A stretch of 64,000 nt of DNA from Benincasa hispida. Lineage: Eukaryota > Streptophyta > Magnoliopsida > Cucurbitales > Cucurbitaceae. Positions 38,352 to 49,289 of this stretch are shown here, piece by piece (positions within the stretch are counted from its first letter, which is position 1; each line of letters begins with the position of its first letter). The notes beneath the pieces are model-generated. The model was not told the DNA's origin. It worked only from the letters and a program-made list of their open reading frames with translations, and ran no database searches. A program made the translations under genes and the position numbers. The stretch covers positions 85,705 through 149,704 of the forward strand of contig NW_024065251.1 of assembly GCF_009727055.1 (NCBI RefSeq). Reading direction: 5' to 3'.

Positions 38352-39460
38352 GATTAATCTTTTAAAATCAGTTTAATAGGATTAAATTGATTGGCATAAA
38401 AGATTAAATTTATTTTAAATCTATCTATAAGGGATCTTTTGTCTAAGGTGGGTTCTGACTAGCCTGGGGTTCTTAATCGGACGCAAACGGAACACCCCTA
38501 CCTGGGAACTTAGCTGGAAGGGTGAATTAGATAGATTTTCAACAAGCATGCGATGATTAGTCAAAGACTTTGTTAAAGAGTTTAATGGATGATGATCAAT
38601 AGTTGTTTAACTATCCAAGGTAAAAAGTTACTCTTGGGCAAACCTAAAAGTCACTTAGTTAAAATTCTTAGCCGTGTTTTTTCTAAGTAAACTAAACCCT
38701 AGGTTATAAAATAATCAGTGGGAGGAAGAGATGTATCTGATATGTCTATGATTCCACTCATGTTTCTCCCTGAATGTTCACACCGTGAGATTCATGGTTG
38801 GCCTTGTGGTACCCTGGGAGCATCCCCCTTCGAATGGTGTTTGCATGAGTCAATATTAAGGTGGACGGAGAGAGTGTTTATAATAAGGGGGTGAAGGGTG
38901 TATGTCAATACGTCCTATGGTCTCTATCATTGGTTCACACCATGAGATCATTCTGTATTCTCTCATGGTGCCCTAGGAGCGTTCCCCTTCGGATGGGTTT
39001 TGTGCAGTTGGTCAAGATCAAGGTGAACTCCAGACACGGATAGGGTCGCTTTAGGTTTTGCCCCAGTCAGATTTTTTCCCTTCAGATTGGCTGCTTGGGG
39101 CAAATCTCTAGGGCCTAAAATGGCGGGTCACACTTACGGGAGATTGTTAAGTAAGTTAATAATCTCTTGGCCAAATCAATGATGGCTAGTCGTTATAGGA
39201 ACAAGAGTTGTTATTGTATTAATGATTGGTTGAGAATTTCTCAATTCAGAGGATGGATAATTGACCTTCCTTCGGCAACTTTTGTCCTAAACCTTTGAAT
39301 CGTCATTGCAAAACTAGATGTCACACGGGGTTCATATTAGTTTGCTAAAACCTTATTGGATTTTGTTTGTTTTACAATGGGTATTTGCTTAAAACCTAAT
39401 GTAGGTCAATGTGTTTTTCTTTTCAACAACTCATTAGTATTTTCGTTTAGTGCTTTTAAT
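38352..39460 (+). other. Leader of the plus-strand copia, second part
   Basis: Noncoding continuation of the leader. Two related segments (about 38745-38875 and 38930-39040) each hold caccgtgag or caccatgag, gtgccct or gtaccct, a cattccccttcg-like block and caaggtgaac or aaggtggac. The nested copia leader has the same paired arrangement at 42975-43290. Confidence 0.6.
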
Positions 39461-40527
39461 ATGACCGAATACATACAGTGGAAAGAATCGTGTAAAACGT
39501 ATTTCGTGGTAAATGACCTCGAATTTGTCATGGTTGAGGAGTGTCCTCAAGTCCTGACCCTTGATGCACCAGAAAGTGTTCATAATGCATATGAGGTGTG
39601 GATGAAGGCTAATTTATTGGCTTGACTTCACATTTTGGCTAACATACCTAATGTTTTGGCCAAAATGGTTGAGAACATGGTCATTGTACGCGAGATCATG
39701 GACTTGTTGCAAGATATGTTTGAATGTCAGTTCTTACTTTTCGAGCACAAAGGGATGGATGACGAAACCAGTAGTGTCTGTTGTTCTGACACTGATCCCA
39801 CTACTCTCGAAAAGAGGAAGAAAGACAGTAAATCTGATTTATTGATCTTGGAGATGTGTTGGTAGATAATGATGATTCTGCTTGGATCTTAGATTCGGGT
39901 CCTACCAATCATGTCAGTTCCTCTTACCAAGGATTCCTGGCAACCATTGCCAGAGAGAGATGACTCTACGAGCTGGTACTGGTGAGTTGTTACTGTAGGC
40001 AGGCTGAAGTTATTTGTTGATAAGAAACATTATCTATTACTGGATAATGTTTTCGTAGTTCCTTATATTAAGAGGAACTTAATCTTCGTTTCTTGTCTCA
40101 TTGAACAAGGGTATACCGTTTTCTTTTCTGAGAATAAAGTGTTTATTTTCAAGAATGGAATGGAGATTGGCCATGGTTCAATGAAAAGTAACTTATATGT
40201 ACTAAGGTTGTTAGTCATAAAAGCCTTGTTTAACACTAAAATATTCAGTACGAAAACAACAGCTAAAAGACTAAAGGTTTCTCCTAAGGAAAACGACCAT
40301 CTTTTGCATCTAAGGTTAGGTCACATCAACCTCAATAGGATTGAGAAGTTGGTGAAAAGTGGACTTCTAAAGAGTTTAAAAGAAAACTTCTTGCCGGTGT
40401 ATGAATCATGCCTCATGACCAAACGATCTTTTACTGGAAAAGGTTATAGAGCCAAGGAAGCCTTGGAGCTTGTACATTCAGACCTTGTGGTCTGATGAAT
40501 GTTAGGGATCGGGGTGGGTATGAATAT
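39461..40527 (+). pseudogene. gag/protease/pre-integrase remnant of the plus-strand copia, 5' half
   Basis: It opens with ATG at 39461 (MTEYIQWK...), carries a shortened Gag (YFVVNDLEFVMVEECPQ) with a stop at 39623-39625, and lacks the central Gag and zinc-knuckle block. The protease region follows with Asp-Ser-Gly at 39892-39900 (sequence DSGPTNHV). The pre-integrase (gag_pre-integrs) segment is 40139-40495 with HLRLGHINLNRIEKL. The start of the integrase core is cut at 40527 by the nested copia; the frame resumes at 46734. There are several frameshifts and stops. Confidence 0.85.
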
Positions 40528-41056
40528 TGTTGGGTTTTATGTCCTAAAACTCATGGTATGTAAACAATGGAACTCATTCTGAAAATTCAATAAAGGTGTT
40601 ATTGAATAGATCTATTGTTTGCATGGAAATCCAATAAACCTAAAATTACCGTGATTAATGGATGAGTACTTGAACTTTATGTGGAGACATAAAGGTGGAT
40701 CATGTTCGAATAAATAGTCAAAATGTCCTAATTCGTTCATGTTGGACATGTTGGACATGTACAAGTTTGGGTTGTTGCAGTGAGCTTTCTCCAAATTCCC
40801 TTTGATTCTAGCTTATTTTGAGTCCCACAACTCAATTTAGAGCACCAAGAGAATAGTAGAGAAGATCTTGTGGTGGTCTACACAAGGATTTGGAGGATTT
40901 TGCAGCTGGGAATAGAGATTTCAATGGTTCGGCTAAGATATGTTCTTGAAACCCATTAAACTCTGTTTTAGCATGTTTCTGTTTATGCCAAAATTAATTA
41001 ATTAGAGTGCTTATGGATCTTGTTCCCTTTTACTGCATGCTGGCGCCAATCCAATG
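40528..41056 (+). repeat. 5' LTR of the nested copia (internally deleted)
   Basis: It starts TGTTGGGTTTTATGTCC. It matches the 3' LTR at both ends but jumps from agtcaaaatg to a gttcatgttggacatg segment and then to tttgggttgttgcagtg, dropping roughly 1.06 kb including the AT-rich centre. The end is ccaatg rather than ccaaca. Confidence 0.85.
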
Positions 41057-41374
41057 ATTGGTATCAGAGCATCATATAAGTATTCAATTCAGTTTAATTT
41101 TGGTTTGGTGGGTGTTTTATATGAAAATATGAAACTGCTATACTAATATGATTCTCTGAGTTTTGGCCTTTAATTTCTTTTTAATTTCCTGTTTAAATTT
41201 GTAATTGGCTCTTGTTTGATGAACTTATATGTCTTTCAAGAGTCTGTACTTTATTTGGAGTCATTAGAGTTGAAATTAAGCTATAATTCGAAGAAACAAG
41301 CGAAGAGGCCGAGTTTCAGATTCCAGACGATCAGCCTCTGTTCATATCATCATTGAGCTTCAGTATCTAAGCGA

Positions 41375-42015
41375 TTCTTTAGCTTCATGCATTAGACGAT
41401 GTGAAGGAAAAGTTAAACAATCGTGTAGCTTCAGACGTTGATCGTTTAGGTGTTGTGCACTAGACAATCGTGTACCTCGAGAGTTAAGTGATGCATTGTA
41501 TTGTTATATGATGGCACTACACAATCGTGTAGCTTCGGGTGGCAATTAAGCGATGCGGTGAAGAGCTATACGATGGCACTGAGGGATTGCTTACCACGAT
41601 CGTTTACCTTTGATTGGGAGCTAAGCGGTGCGTTGAGTTTCTATGCGATAGCACTAAGCGATCGTTTACCTCTATGTGGTATCTAAGCGATGTGTTGAAA
41701 TGCTAAGCGATAGCACTAAGTGGTCGCTTACCTCGGGTGTGTGCTAAACGATCAAGACGCGGCGCTAAACAATGGAGCTAAACGATCATGTAGTAAAATT
41801 GTCCGTATTAAACGATGGAGCTATGCGATAGTGTTGGACACTAAGCGAGCGTGTAGCATCCTCCAGCACTAGACGATGAAACTATACGATAGAAGGCAAA
41901 CACTACACAATCGTGTAGCTTTGTTAAGCGATAGGCCTTAGTTGCTAAACGATCAAGCAAACGCTAAACGATCAGGCAAACGCATGACGATGGTCGTCAA
42001 TGCTAAACGATCAAC
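41375..42015. repeat. Irregular array of a CGATCG-centred motif in the nested copia leader
   Basis: Dozens of related words such as ctaaacgatcgtgtag, taagcgatcgtttacc, ctaagcgatgcg and acacaatcgtgtag recur at uneven spacing over about 640 bp. The core is the palindrome cgatcg or a one-base variant, usually within ctaaRcgatcg. The same motif appears at 33930-34080, 34905-35375 and 50740-50870. Confidence 0.8.
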
Positions 42016-43743
42016 CTTAGCGAAATATTGGGCGAGAGCAAGAGCAGCCAGTTCGACCGGTTCTCTTGAGGTCTGGTCTGATTCAGCCTCAAATTTGTTT
42101 TGGTTGGTCCAGTTCACATGGTTAGGGTCCAGTTCAAGCGGTTGGAGCGGTGTTGAAGCTATTTTGTAATAGTTAGGCTTTTATTTGCTTGTATTTGTCA
42201 AAACTAAAACCATATCAATCCGTGTTTAATTATTTATGCATTGGATGTATGTTATAATTAAATAAATCTTGTATGTGCATACAATATGCCATTTAGAATT
42301 CAAATCCCACCATAGGAAGCATGCAACATGCATTGAAAGTATGTTATAATTTGTTATAATATATAGTATGCATGTTAGGGTTTCTTATATTTAAATATTG
42401 AATGCCTGTATGTTGTGGATGTTTAACATGTCTAAAATTTTATAAGTTGTTATAAAATTAGGTTAGACATTTAAAATCCATAACGAAGAACAGCTGCATG
42501 CTCACGTAGGTTAACCACTTGTTTTAAATAGTTAAAATAGGTCGTTAAACTTATAAAACTAGGGTTACAAACTCAACCGATATATAATCCTATCGAAGGT
42601 TGGGGGTATTTAAGTTGACGGTCTATGGAACACCTCCTACCTGTGGATTATGGCCGAATAATGAGTGTTGGTAACCAGTTTTATGAGTATTCGTGAGTGG
42701 TGTGAGGTAATAAAAGGGTTTATCACCTAGATATCGTAGGTTTAAGTCCAATTATAAGAGTTATACTTGGATAAACCACATAGAGTTAGGGTTGTTTTTA
42801 TTTAGCTGGAACAAAACCTAAGTATAAGTTTACCCAAAAATTAGAACACTTTAGTGGTAGTAAATAACTACTATATGATAGAGTTATTAGAAAACTTTAG
42901 CGAGAGATTAATAACATACGTGGTATATTATTCTTAGCTCTCGCATCCTTAAGAGTTCACAATCTGGATTTAAGCGGTACTTCGTGCCACCCGGGAAGTG
43001 ACCTCCCTACGGAGAGTGTTTTTTTAGCTTAAATTTAGACACTGGTAAATAAAGGGAAGTTGTTTGAATAAAAATCAAATGTATGATTTCAACTGCCACA
43101 TCTCTACATAGTTCACATCGTGAGATTCATATGAAGCTTCGTGCCACCCTGGAAGTGACCTCCCTACGGAAAGTGTTTTGTATGAGTCAATATCAAGGTG
43201 AACGGAGGAAGTAGTCATAGTAAGTGGGTGAAGGAAATGTGTCAACATATCCTGCGGTCTCCTCCATTAGTCTCAACCGTGAGTTTCTATGTTGCGCCTG
43301 CTGGTTAGCTTTAAGTTGCCCTTTGCTAGTCATTTAACGACGGCTATCCCTACGGAGGGTTGTAACATAGGATTCGGAACAACTCAGGCTTTAGTAAAAT
43401 GAATAGGGTCTTATAATTCCGTCTTGGGTATTGTCTTCTATTTCGGAGGCATATTCATACCGTTCTATAAAATCCGAAAATGGCGGGTCTACACTTACAG
43501 AATTATTAAGTGTTAATAATGTCTGACCAAAAGCGGTGCCTAAATGACTATCGAAATATGAGTTATTCTGGAGGTAGTATTTAGTCAAGAATGTCTTGAT
43601 GCAGTATCGTTGCAAAAGAATAATCTTGGGTACATTATTAAAATTGCTAAAACTTGATTGGATTTAAAATTTCTGAATGACGAGTTCAATAATACAAGTG
43701 TTGGCGTCAGATTGGGGATAACTGCATAAATTGGAAATCAAAT

Positions 43744-44520
43744 TTGAACACGATACTTGTGATAGATGATTTGCGGTTTGTCTTAACTGAGGATTGTCTT
43801 CCCATTTCTAGCTCTTACACAAACCGAAATGTTCAGGATGTATATGACAGATGGGTCAGGGCTAATGATATAGCTCTTGCTTATATCCTTGCCAGCTTAT
43901 CTGATGTGTTGAAAAAAGAAGCATGAGGATATGAGTACTGCCAAAGAGATTATGGAATCTTTGCGAGGGATGTTTGGACAACCGTCCTTCACCCTGAGGC
44001 ATGATGCCATTAAGTATGTTTACAACAGCCGCATGAAAGTTGGGACCAATGTTTGTGAACATGTCCTGGACATTATGGTCCACTTTAATGTGGCAGAAGT
44101 AAACGGTGCTGTCATTGACAATAGAAATCAAGTTGGTTTTATTCTAGAATCTCTTTCGAAGAATTTTATGCAATTTTGTACGAATGCATTGATGAATAAA
44201 ATTGAATAAAACTTGACTACTCTATTAAATGAGCTACAGGCTTACCAGACATTGTTGGGAACAATCTGGAGTGAAAAGTAAATGTTACTACTGTCGAGAA
44301 GAGAGGAATGTCCTCCAAGCCTAATGTTGCCTCCTCTTCAAAGAATAAGAGTATTATTGTGAAGAAGGGCAAAGGGAAAGGGAAGGAAAAAGCCTATTGG
44401 AAAGAAAGGCAAGGATAACGCTGCAGATAAAGGGAAATGTTTCTACTGCAACAAAGAAGGGCACTGGAGGAGACATTGCCCTCAATATCTTGTCGGGAAC
44501 AGAAAGAAGAGGTAACTAGG
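43744..44520 (+). pseudogene. Copia Gag remnant in the nested element
   Basis: Frames 43744-43926 (NTILVIDDLRFVLTEDC block) and 43931-44209 (MFGQPSFTLRHDAIKYVYNSR block) are joined only by a frameshift. A third part holds a complete CX2CX4HX4C zinc knuckle (44438-44479; CFYCNKEGHWRRHC). A stop follows at about 44515. Homologous to the minus-strand Gag at 1456-2321. It would bind element RNA in the capsid, but it is not translatable as one protein. Confidence 0.85.
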
Positions 44521-45138
44521 CTAACTTAACCCTGGGACCATTTGCTCAGCTCATCCAGTGGGAGAAGTTGCTACTTGATTTTACTTGTTTTTATCTAGTA
44601 AAGAACAAATTGAATATATTTTTGTGATAAATGAAGTGTTCATTTTTTCAAAAATTATGTTTTTTCTAGCAACCTCTGTTAAGAATCAAATTGTTAAAAT
44701 TCATTTGTAAATATTCAGATATTTAAATGGCTAGATCAAAGTATAGAAAGTTTAAAAGATTTCGAGATGTGACTGTTAACAAAGAGTTGTTGAGATAGAT
44801 CAGATGCATCTTGCTTAAAGAGTTGGAGGAAGGTGTGCTTCCTGGCCATTATTGAGAATAAGATGCAATCCCCATATAGTTTTATTCAAAAGCCTATTGT
44901 ATACTAACAATGTTTATAATGATTCTCTCGGCTAAAGTATTTGAGAATTACCTAGTAGGACTAGGAATACCAGATAATCTAGGGCAAGTGGGAGAAATAT
45001 CGGGTATAGAGATATCGAATGGTAAAAGATAGGTATGGGATGTCTTAGTTTATTGTATTTCTCTATAAAAACTCAGCAACTCAGTCTTATATATCAGATA
45101 TATAAGTTACAACTGGAGTTTTAGTCCAAGTGGGAGTT

Positions 45139-46728
45139 TGTTGGATTTTATGTCCTAAAACTCGTGGTATATAAACAATGGAACTTATTCTAAAAATTCA
45201 ATAAAGGTGTTATTGAATAGATCTATTGCTTGAATGGAAATCCAATAAACCTAAAAGTCCCTTGACTATTGGACGAGTACTTGAACTTTATGTGGAGACA
45301 TAAAGGTGGATCAGGTTCAAGTAAATAGTCAAAATGATCTCTAGTATATGAATAAGGTTGGGTACCTTATTCTGGTAACACTATTGGATGTGGCTCGCTT
45401 TGTAGTTGTTACAAGGAGTTGTAAAGTGCTATAAACGAAGTGATTCTAATTTGTTCATGTTGGATATGAGAAGTGAGGGTGTCCTTGTGCAAAAGGGTCT
45501 GTACAAGATTGAAACACGAAATGAGTCATTCTTACGTTATAACGTTGTTTACTATTTAAGACTGACTATTTCAAAGCGATGACCTAGGTAACTTGACCTT
45601 AATCCTGAGCTAACTATGACTCAGTTTTGTGATTGGATCACAAAACAATTGTTCATTAAGGGATCAGTGGGGACTTAAGGAACAAAAGGTAATTTTGGGG
45701 GTAAAACAGATATTTGACCCAGCCGTTATTACAAACAAACAGTGAAGGGTTGACTTACTAATCATGATTATATCGAGTGGATATAACATATCTACAGTGA
45801 GGGGAGTTCAACTATGAGCTTTAGTAGAGTGACCCATTAGTTAACGAATGAGGTTTAGATCGGTCTAATGAATTTAGCTGATTAATCTCGGATCGTTGGA
45901 GCTCATGATATGTAGGTCCACGAGGTCCCCCTACTAGCTCGAAAATGGATTAGCTCTAGAGTAGCGCGATAATTTAATTTGAAAGGTTCAAATTAGAATA
46001 AAAAGGAATTTGCGAAAATATAAATATGATTAAATATATAAAGATGAATTTGTGTAAAAATTAATTTAATATTGGAAATTAAATTAATTAGAATTGTTTA
46101 ATTTGTTTAAATAATTATTTATTAATTTTATTAGAAAATTAATTTGTAAAATTAATAAATTTTGATTTTAGAAATAAAATATGATTTTAAAATCAAAATG
46201 GATTTTGGAAATAGAAAATTACATAAAATTGAAAAATGAGTTTTTCATGTTCATCTTCAAAGTAGCTCACTAGAAACCCATATCTTCCTTCATTAAAATC
46301 CAAGCATGAGCTGCATCCCATGCATCAAATCTCTTTGCATGATAGTCTTCAATATATTGAAGAGATTGGATTGAAGTGAAGTTGATGAAACCGATTGAAT
46401 TTTTCTGAAAAATTTGGATGAAGAAGGTGTTCTTAATTTTGGGTTGTTGCAGTGAGCTTTCTCCAAATTCCCTTTGATTCCAGCTTATTTTGAGTCCCAC
46501 AACTCAATTTAGAGCACCAAGAGAATAGTAGGGAAGATCTTGTGGTGGTCTGCATAAGGATATGAAGGATTTTACAACTGAAAATAGAGATTTCAATGGT
46601 TCGGCCAAGGTATGTTCTTGAAACCCATTAAACTCTGTTTTAGCATGTTTCTGTTTATGCCAAAATTAATGAATTAGATTTCTTATGGATTCTGTTCCCT
46701 TCCGCTGCGTGCTAGTGCCGATCCAACA
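45139..46728 (+). repeat. 3' LTR of the nested copia
   Basis: 1590 bp, TGTTGGATTTTATGTCC...GATCCAACA. It is a complete copy of this LTR family and the reference for the shortened 5' copy and for the minus-strand LTR at 60979-62133. Confidence 0.92.
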
Positions 46729-46733
46729 AATAT

Positions 46734-49180
46734 TTCATCTCTTTCATAGATGATTATTCAAGGTACGAGTATATCTACCTAATGCAATGTAAGTCTGAAG
46801 ACCTTGACAAGTTTAAAAAGTATAAGGCTGAAGTTGAAAACTTGTTAGGTACGAAGATAAAGACACTACGATCTAATTGTGGTGGAGAGTATATGGATCT
46901 CCAATTCCAAAACTATATGATAGAACATGGGATTGCGTCCCAACTCTCGGCCTCTGGTACACCTCAGCAGAATGGTATATCAGAAAGAAGAAACTGAACC
47001 TTGTTGGACATGGTTCAGTCTATGATGAGTTATGCTCATCTTCTAGACTCGCTTTGGGGTTTTACAGTGGAGACTACATACTATATTCTGAACAACGTTC
47101 CTTCGAAAAGTGTTTCTGAAACACCTTTTGAGTTATGGAGAGGCCATAAAGGTAGTTTACGCCACTTCAGGATTTGGGGCTATCCAGCAGATGTGCTAGT
47201 GACTAACCCAAAGAAGTTGGAACCGCATTCAAAGGGTTTGCCTTTTTGTAGGCTACCTCAAGGAAACGAGAGGTGGATACTTCTATGGTTCGAGTGAGAA
47301 CAAAGTGTTTGTTTCTACAAATGTTATCTTCTTGGAAGAAGACCACATCTGAGATCATAAGCCACGAAGTAAGCTCATTTTGCGAGAGATTTCTAGTGAG
47401 ACGAGACTATTGAGGGTTCAACAAGAGTTGTTGAACAGGCCGACAAATCAACAAGAGTTGTTGAGGTCGGAACATCTAGTCAACCAACTCAAGAGTTGAG
47501 ACTGCCTCGACGTAATGGGAGGGTTATGAACCCACCAGATCGCTACATGGGTTTGAATGAAGGCCAAAACATCATTTCAAATGATGGGGTCGAGGATCCG
47601 TTGTCCTTTAAGAAAGCAATGGAGGATGTTGACAAAGTTGAATGGATTAAAGCCATGAACCAGGAAATGGAGTCTATGTACTTCAATAACATCTGGGAGC
47701 TTGTTGATCTACGTGATGGGGTAATACCTATTAGGTGTAAGTGGATCTATAAGTGAAAAAGAGGTGTAGATGGAAAGGTGCAAACCTTTAACGCTCGACT
47801 CGTGGCAAAGGGTTATACCCAGGTCGAGGGAGTTGACTATGAGGAAACTTTCTCATATGTTGACATGCTCAAGTCTATTAGGATTCTCCTATCCATAGCC
47901 ATATTTTATGATTATGAAATATGAAAAATGGACGTCAAGACTGCCTTTCTTAATGGTAATCTTGAGGAGACCATCTATATGACTCAACCAGAGGGGTTCA
48001 TTGTTCTTGATCAAGAGCAAAAAGTTTGCAAGCTTAATAGGTCCATTTATGGGCTGAAACAAGCATCTAGATCATGGAACATTAGATTTGACACTGCCAT
48101 CAAGTCGTTTTTCTTTGATCAGAATGTTGATGAGCTTTGTGTCTACGAGAGAATCATCAACAACTTAGTAGCTTTCCTAGTACTGTATGTGGATAATATC
48201 CTACTCATTGGGAATGATGTAGGGTATCTGACTAACATTAAGAAATGCCTAGCTACCCAGTTCCAAATGAAAGATTTGGGTGAGGCACAATATGTTCTAG
48301 GGATCCAGATCATTCGGGATCGTAAGAACAAACGATTAGCCCTATCTCAGGAATCGTTCATCGATCAAATGTTGATCAGGTATAGGATGCAGGATTCCAA
48401 GAGGGGTTTATTACCCTTTAGGTATGGAATCGTTTTTTCTAAGGATCAATGTCCTAAGACACCTCAAGAAGTTTAGGAGATGAGACGGATTCCTTATGCT
48501 TCAGCTGTAGGAAGCTTAACGTATGCAATGTTGTGTACCAGACTCGACATTTGCTATGCAGTAGGGATTGTCAGTCGGTATCAGTCCAATCCAAGATTTG
48601 ATCATTGAACGGTGGTCAAGACGATCCTCAAGTATCTTTGGAGAACGAGGGACTACATGCTCATGTATGGAGATAAGGATCTGATCCTTACAGGATACAC
48701 GGACTCTGACTTTCAGATTGATAGAAATTCTCGCAAATCGACATCGGGGTCAATGTTCACTCTATTGGGGGGGGGGGGGGGGGAAGCTGTAATATGGCAA
48801 AGCATCAAGCAAGGATGCATCGCAAACTCCACTATGGAAGCCGAATACGTAGCCGCTTGTGAAGCAGCTAAGAAAGCTGTTTGACTGAGGAAATTCCTTT
48901 CAAATTTGGAAGTTGTTCCAAATATGGATTTGTCTATCACTCTGTATTATATTAACAGCAGGGCTGTGGCAAATTCAAATGAGCATCGAAGTCATCGTTG
49001 GGTAAGCATATAGAGTGAAAATACCACTTGATCAGGGAGATCGTGCATCATAGCGATGTGATAGTTACGAAGATCGCGTTGGAGTATAACGTTGTTGATC
49101 CCTTTACAAAGGCTCTCACGGCTAAAGTGCTTGAGGGTCACCTGGAGAGTTTGGGTCCGCAGGACATGCGACATCTTGTC
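46734..49180 (+). pseudogene. integrase/RT/RNase H remnant of the plus-strand copia, 3' half
   Basis: It resumes the integrase core (FIDDYSRY; the second catalytic site reads RSNCGGEY with Asn at 46875-46877 where family members have Asp; the final Glu is in the SERRN segment, followed by a stop). Then come the integrase C-terminal segment, RT with WIKAMNQEMESM, MDVKTAFLNG and SIYGLKQAS blocks, and a catalytic motif YVDN at 48186-48197 instead of YVDD. RNase H follows from about 48612 (YTDSDF, STMEAEYVAA) with a 17-G homopolymer at 48767-48783. Multiple stops and frameshifts make it inactive. Confidence 0.9.
48767..48783. repeat. G17 homopolymer in the RNase H remnant
   Basis: 17 consecutive G in the RNase H region (reads LLGGGGGEA). 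Relatives have a short glycine pair here, so the run is expanded or an assembly error. Confidence 0.9.
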
Positions 49181-49274
49181 TAGGGCAAACGGAGATGATA
49201 TTGGGATATGCCCTAGTTTATTGTATATTATACATATTTTATATTGTATTGTACATTATTCTCCTGAGACATTA

Positions 49275-49289
49275 GGACAAGTGAGAGAT
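49275..49289 (+). other. Polypurine tract of the plus-strand copia
   Basis: aggacaagtgagaga directly before the TG of the 3' LTR; the expected plus-strand primer. Confidence 0.85.

Larger units (their letters stand above)
40528..46728 (+). mobile_element. Nested, internally deleted Ty1/copia (non-autonomous)
   Basis: 6201 bp, flanked by the duplication AATAT (40523-40527 and 46729-46733), interrupting the integrase core of the surrounding copia, whose reading frame resumes in register after it. The 5' LTR is 40528-41056 (about 529 bp) and lacks two internal blocks present in the 1590-bp 3' LTR (45139-46728). The primer site tggtatcagagc is at 41059-41070; polypurine runs caagtgggag occur at about 44987 and 45128. 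The interior holds a leader with CGATCG-motif arrays and a broken gag but no protease, integrase or RT: about 3 kb of pol is missing, so it could move only with help. Confidence 0.92.
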
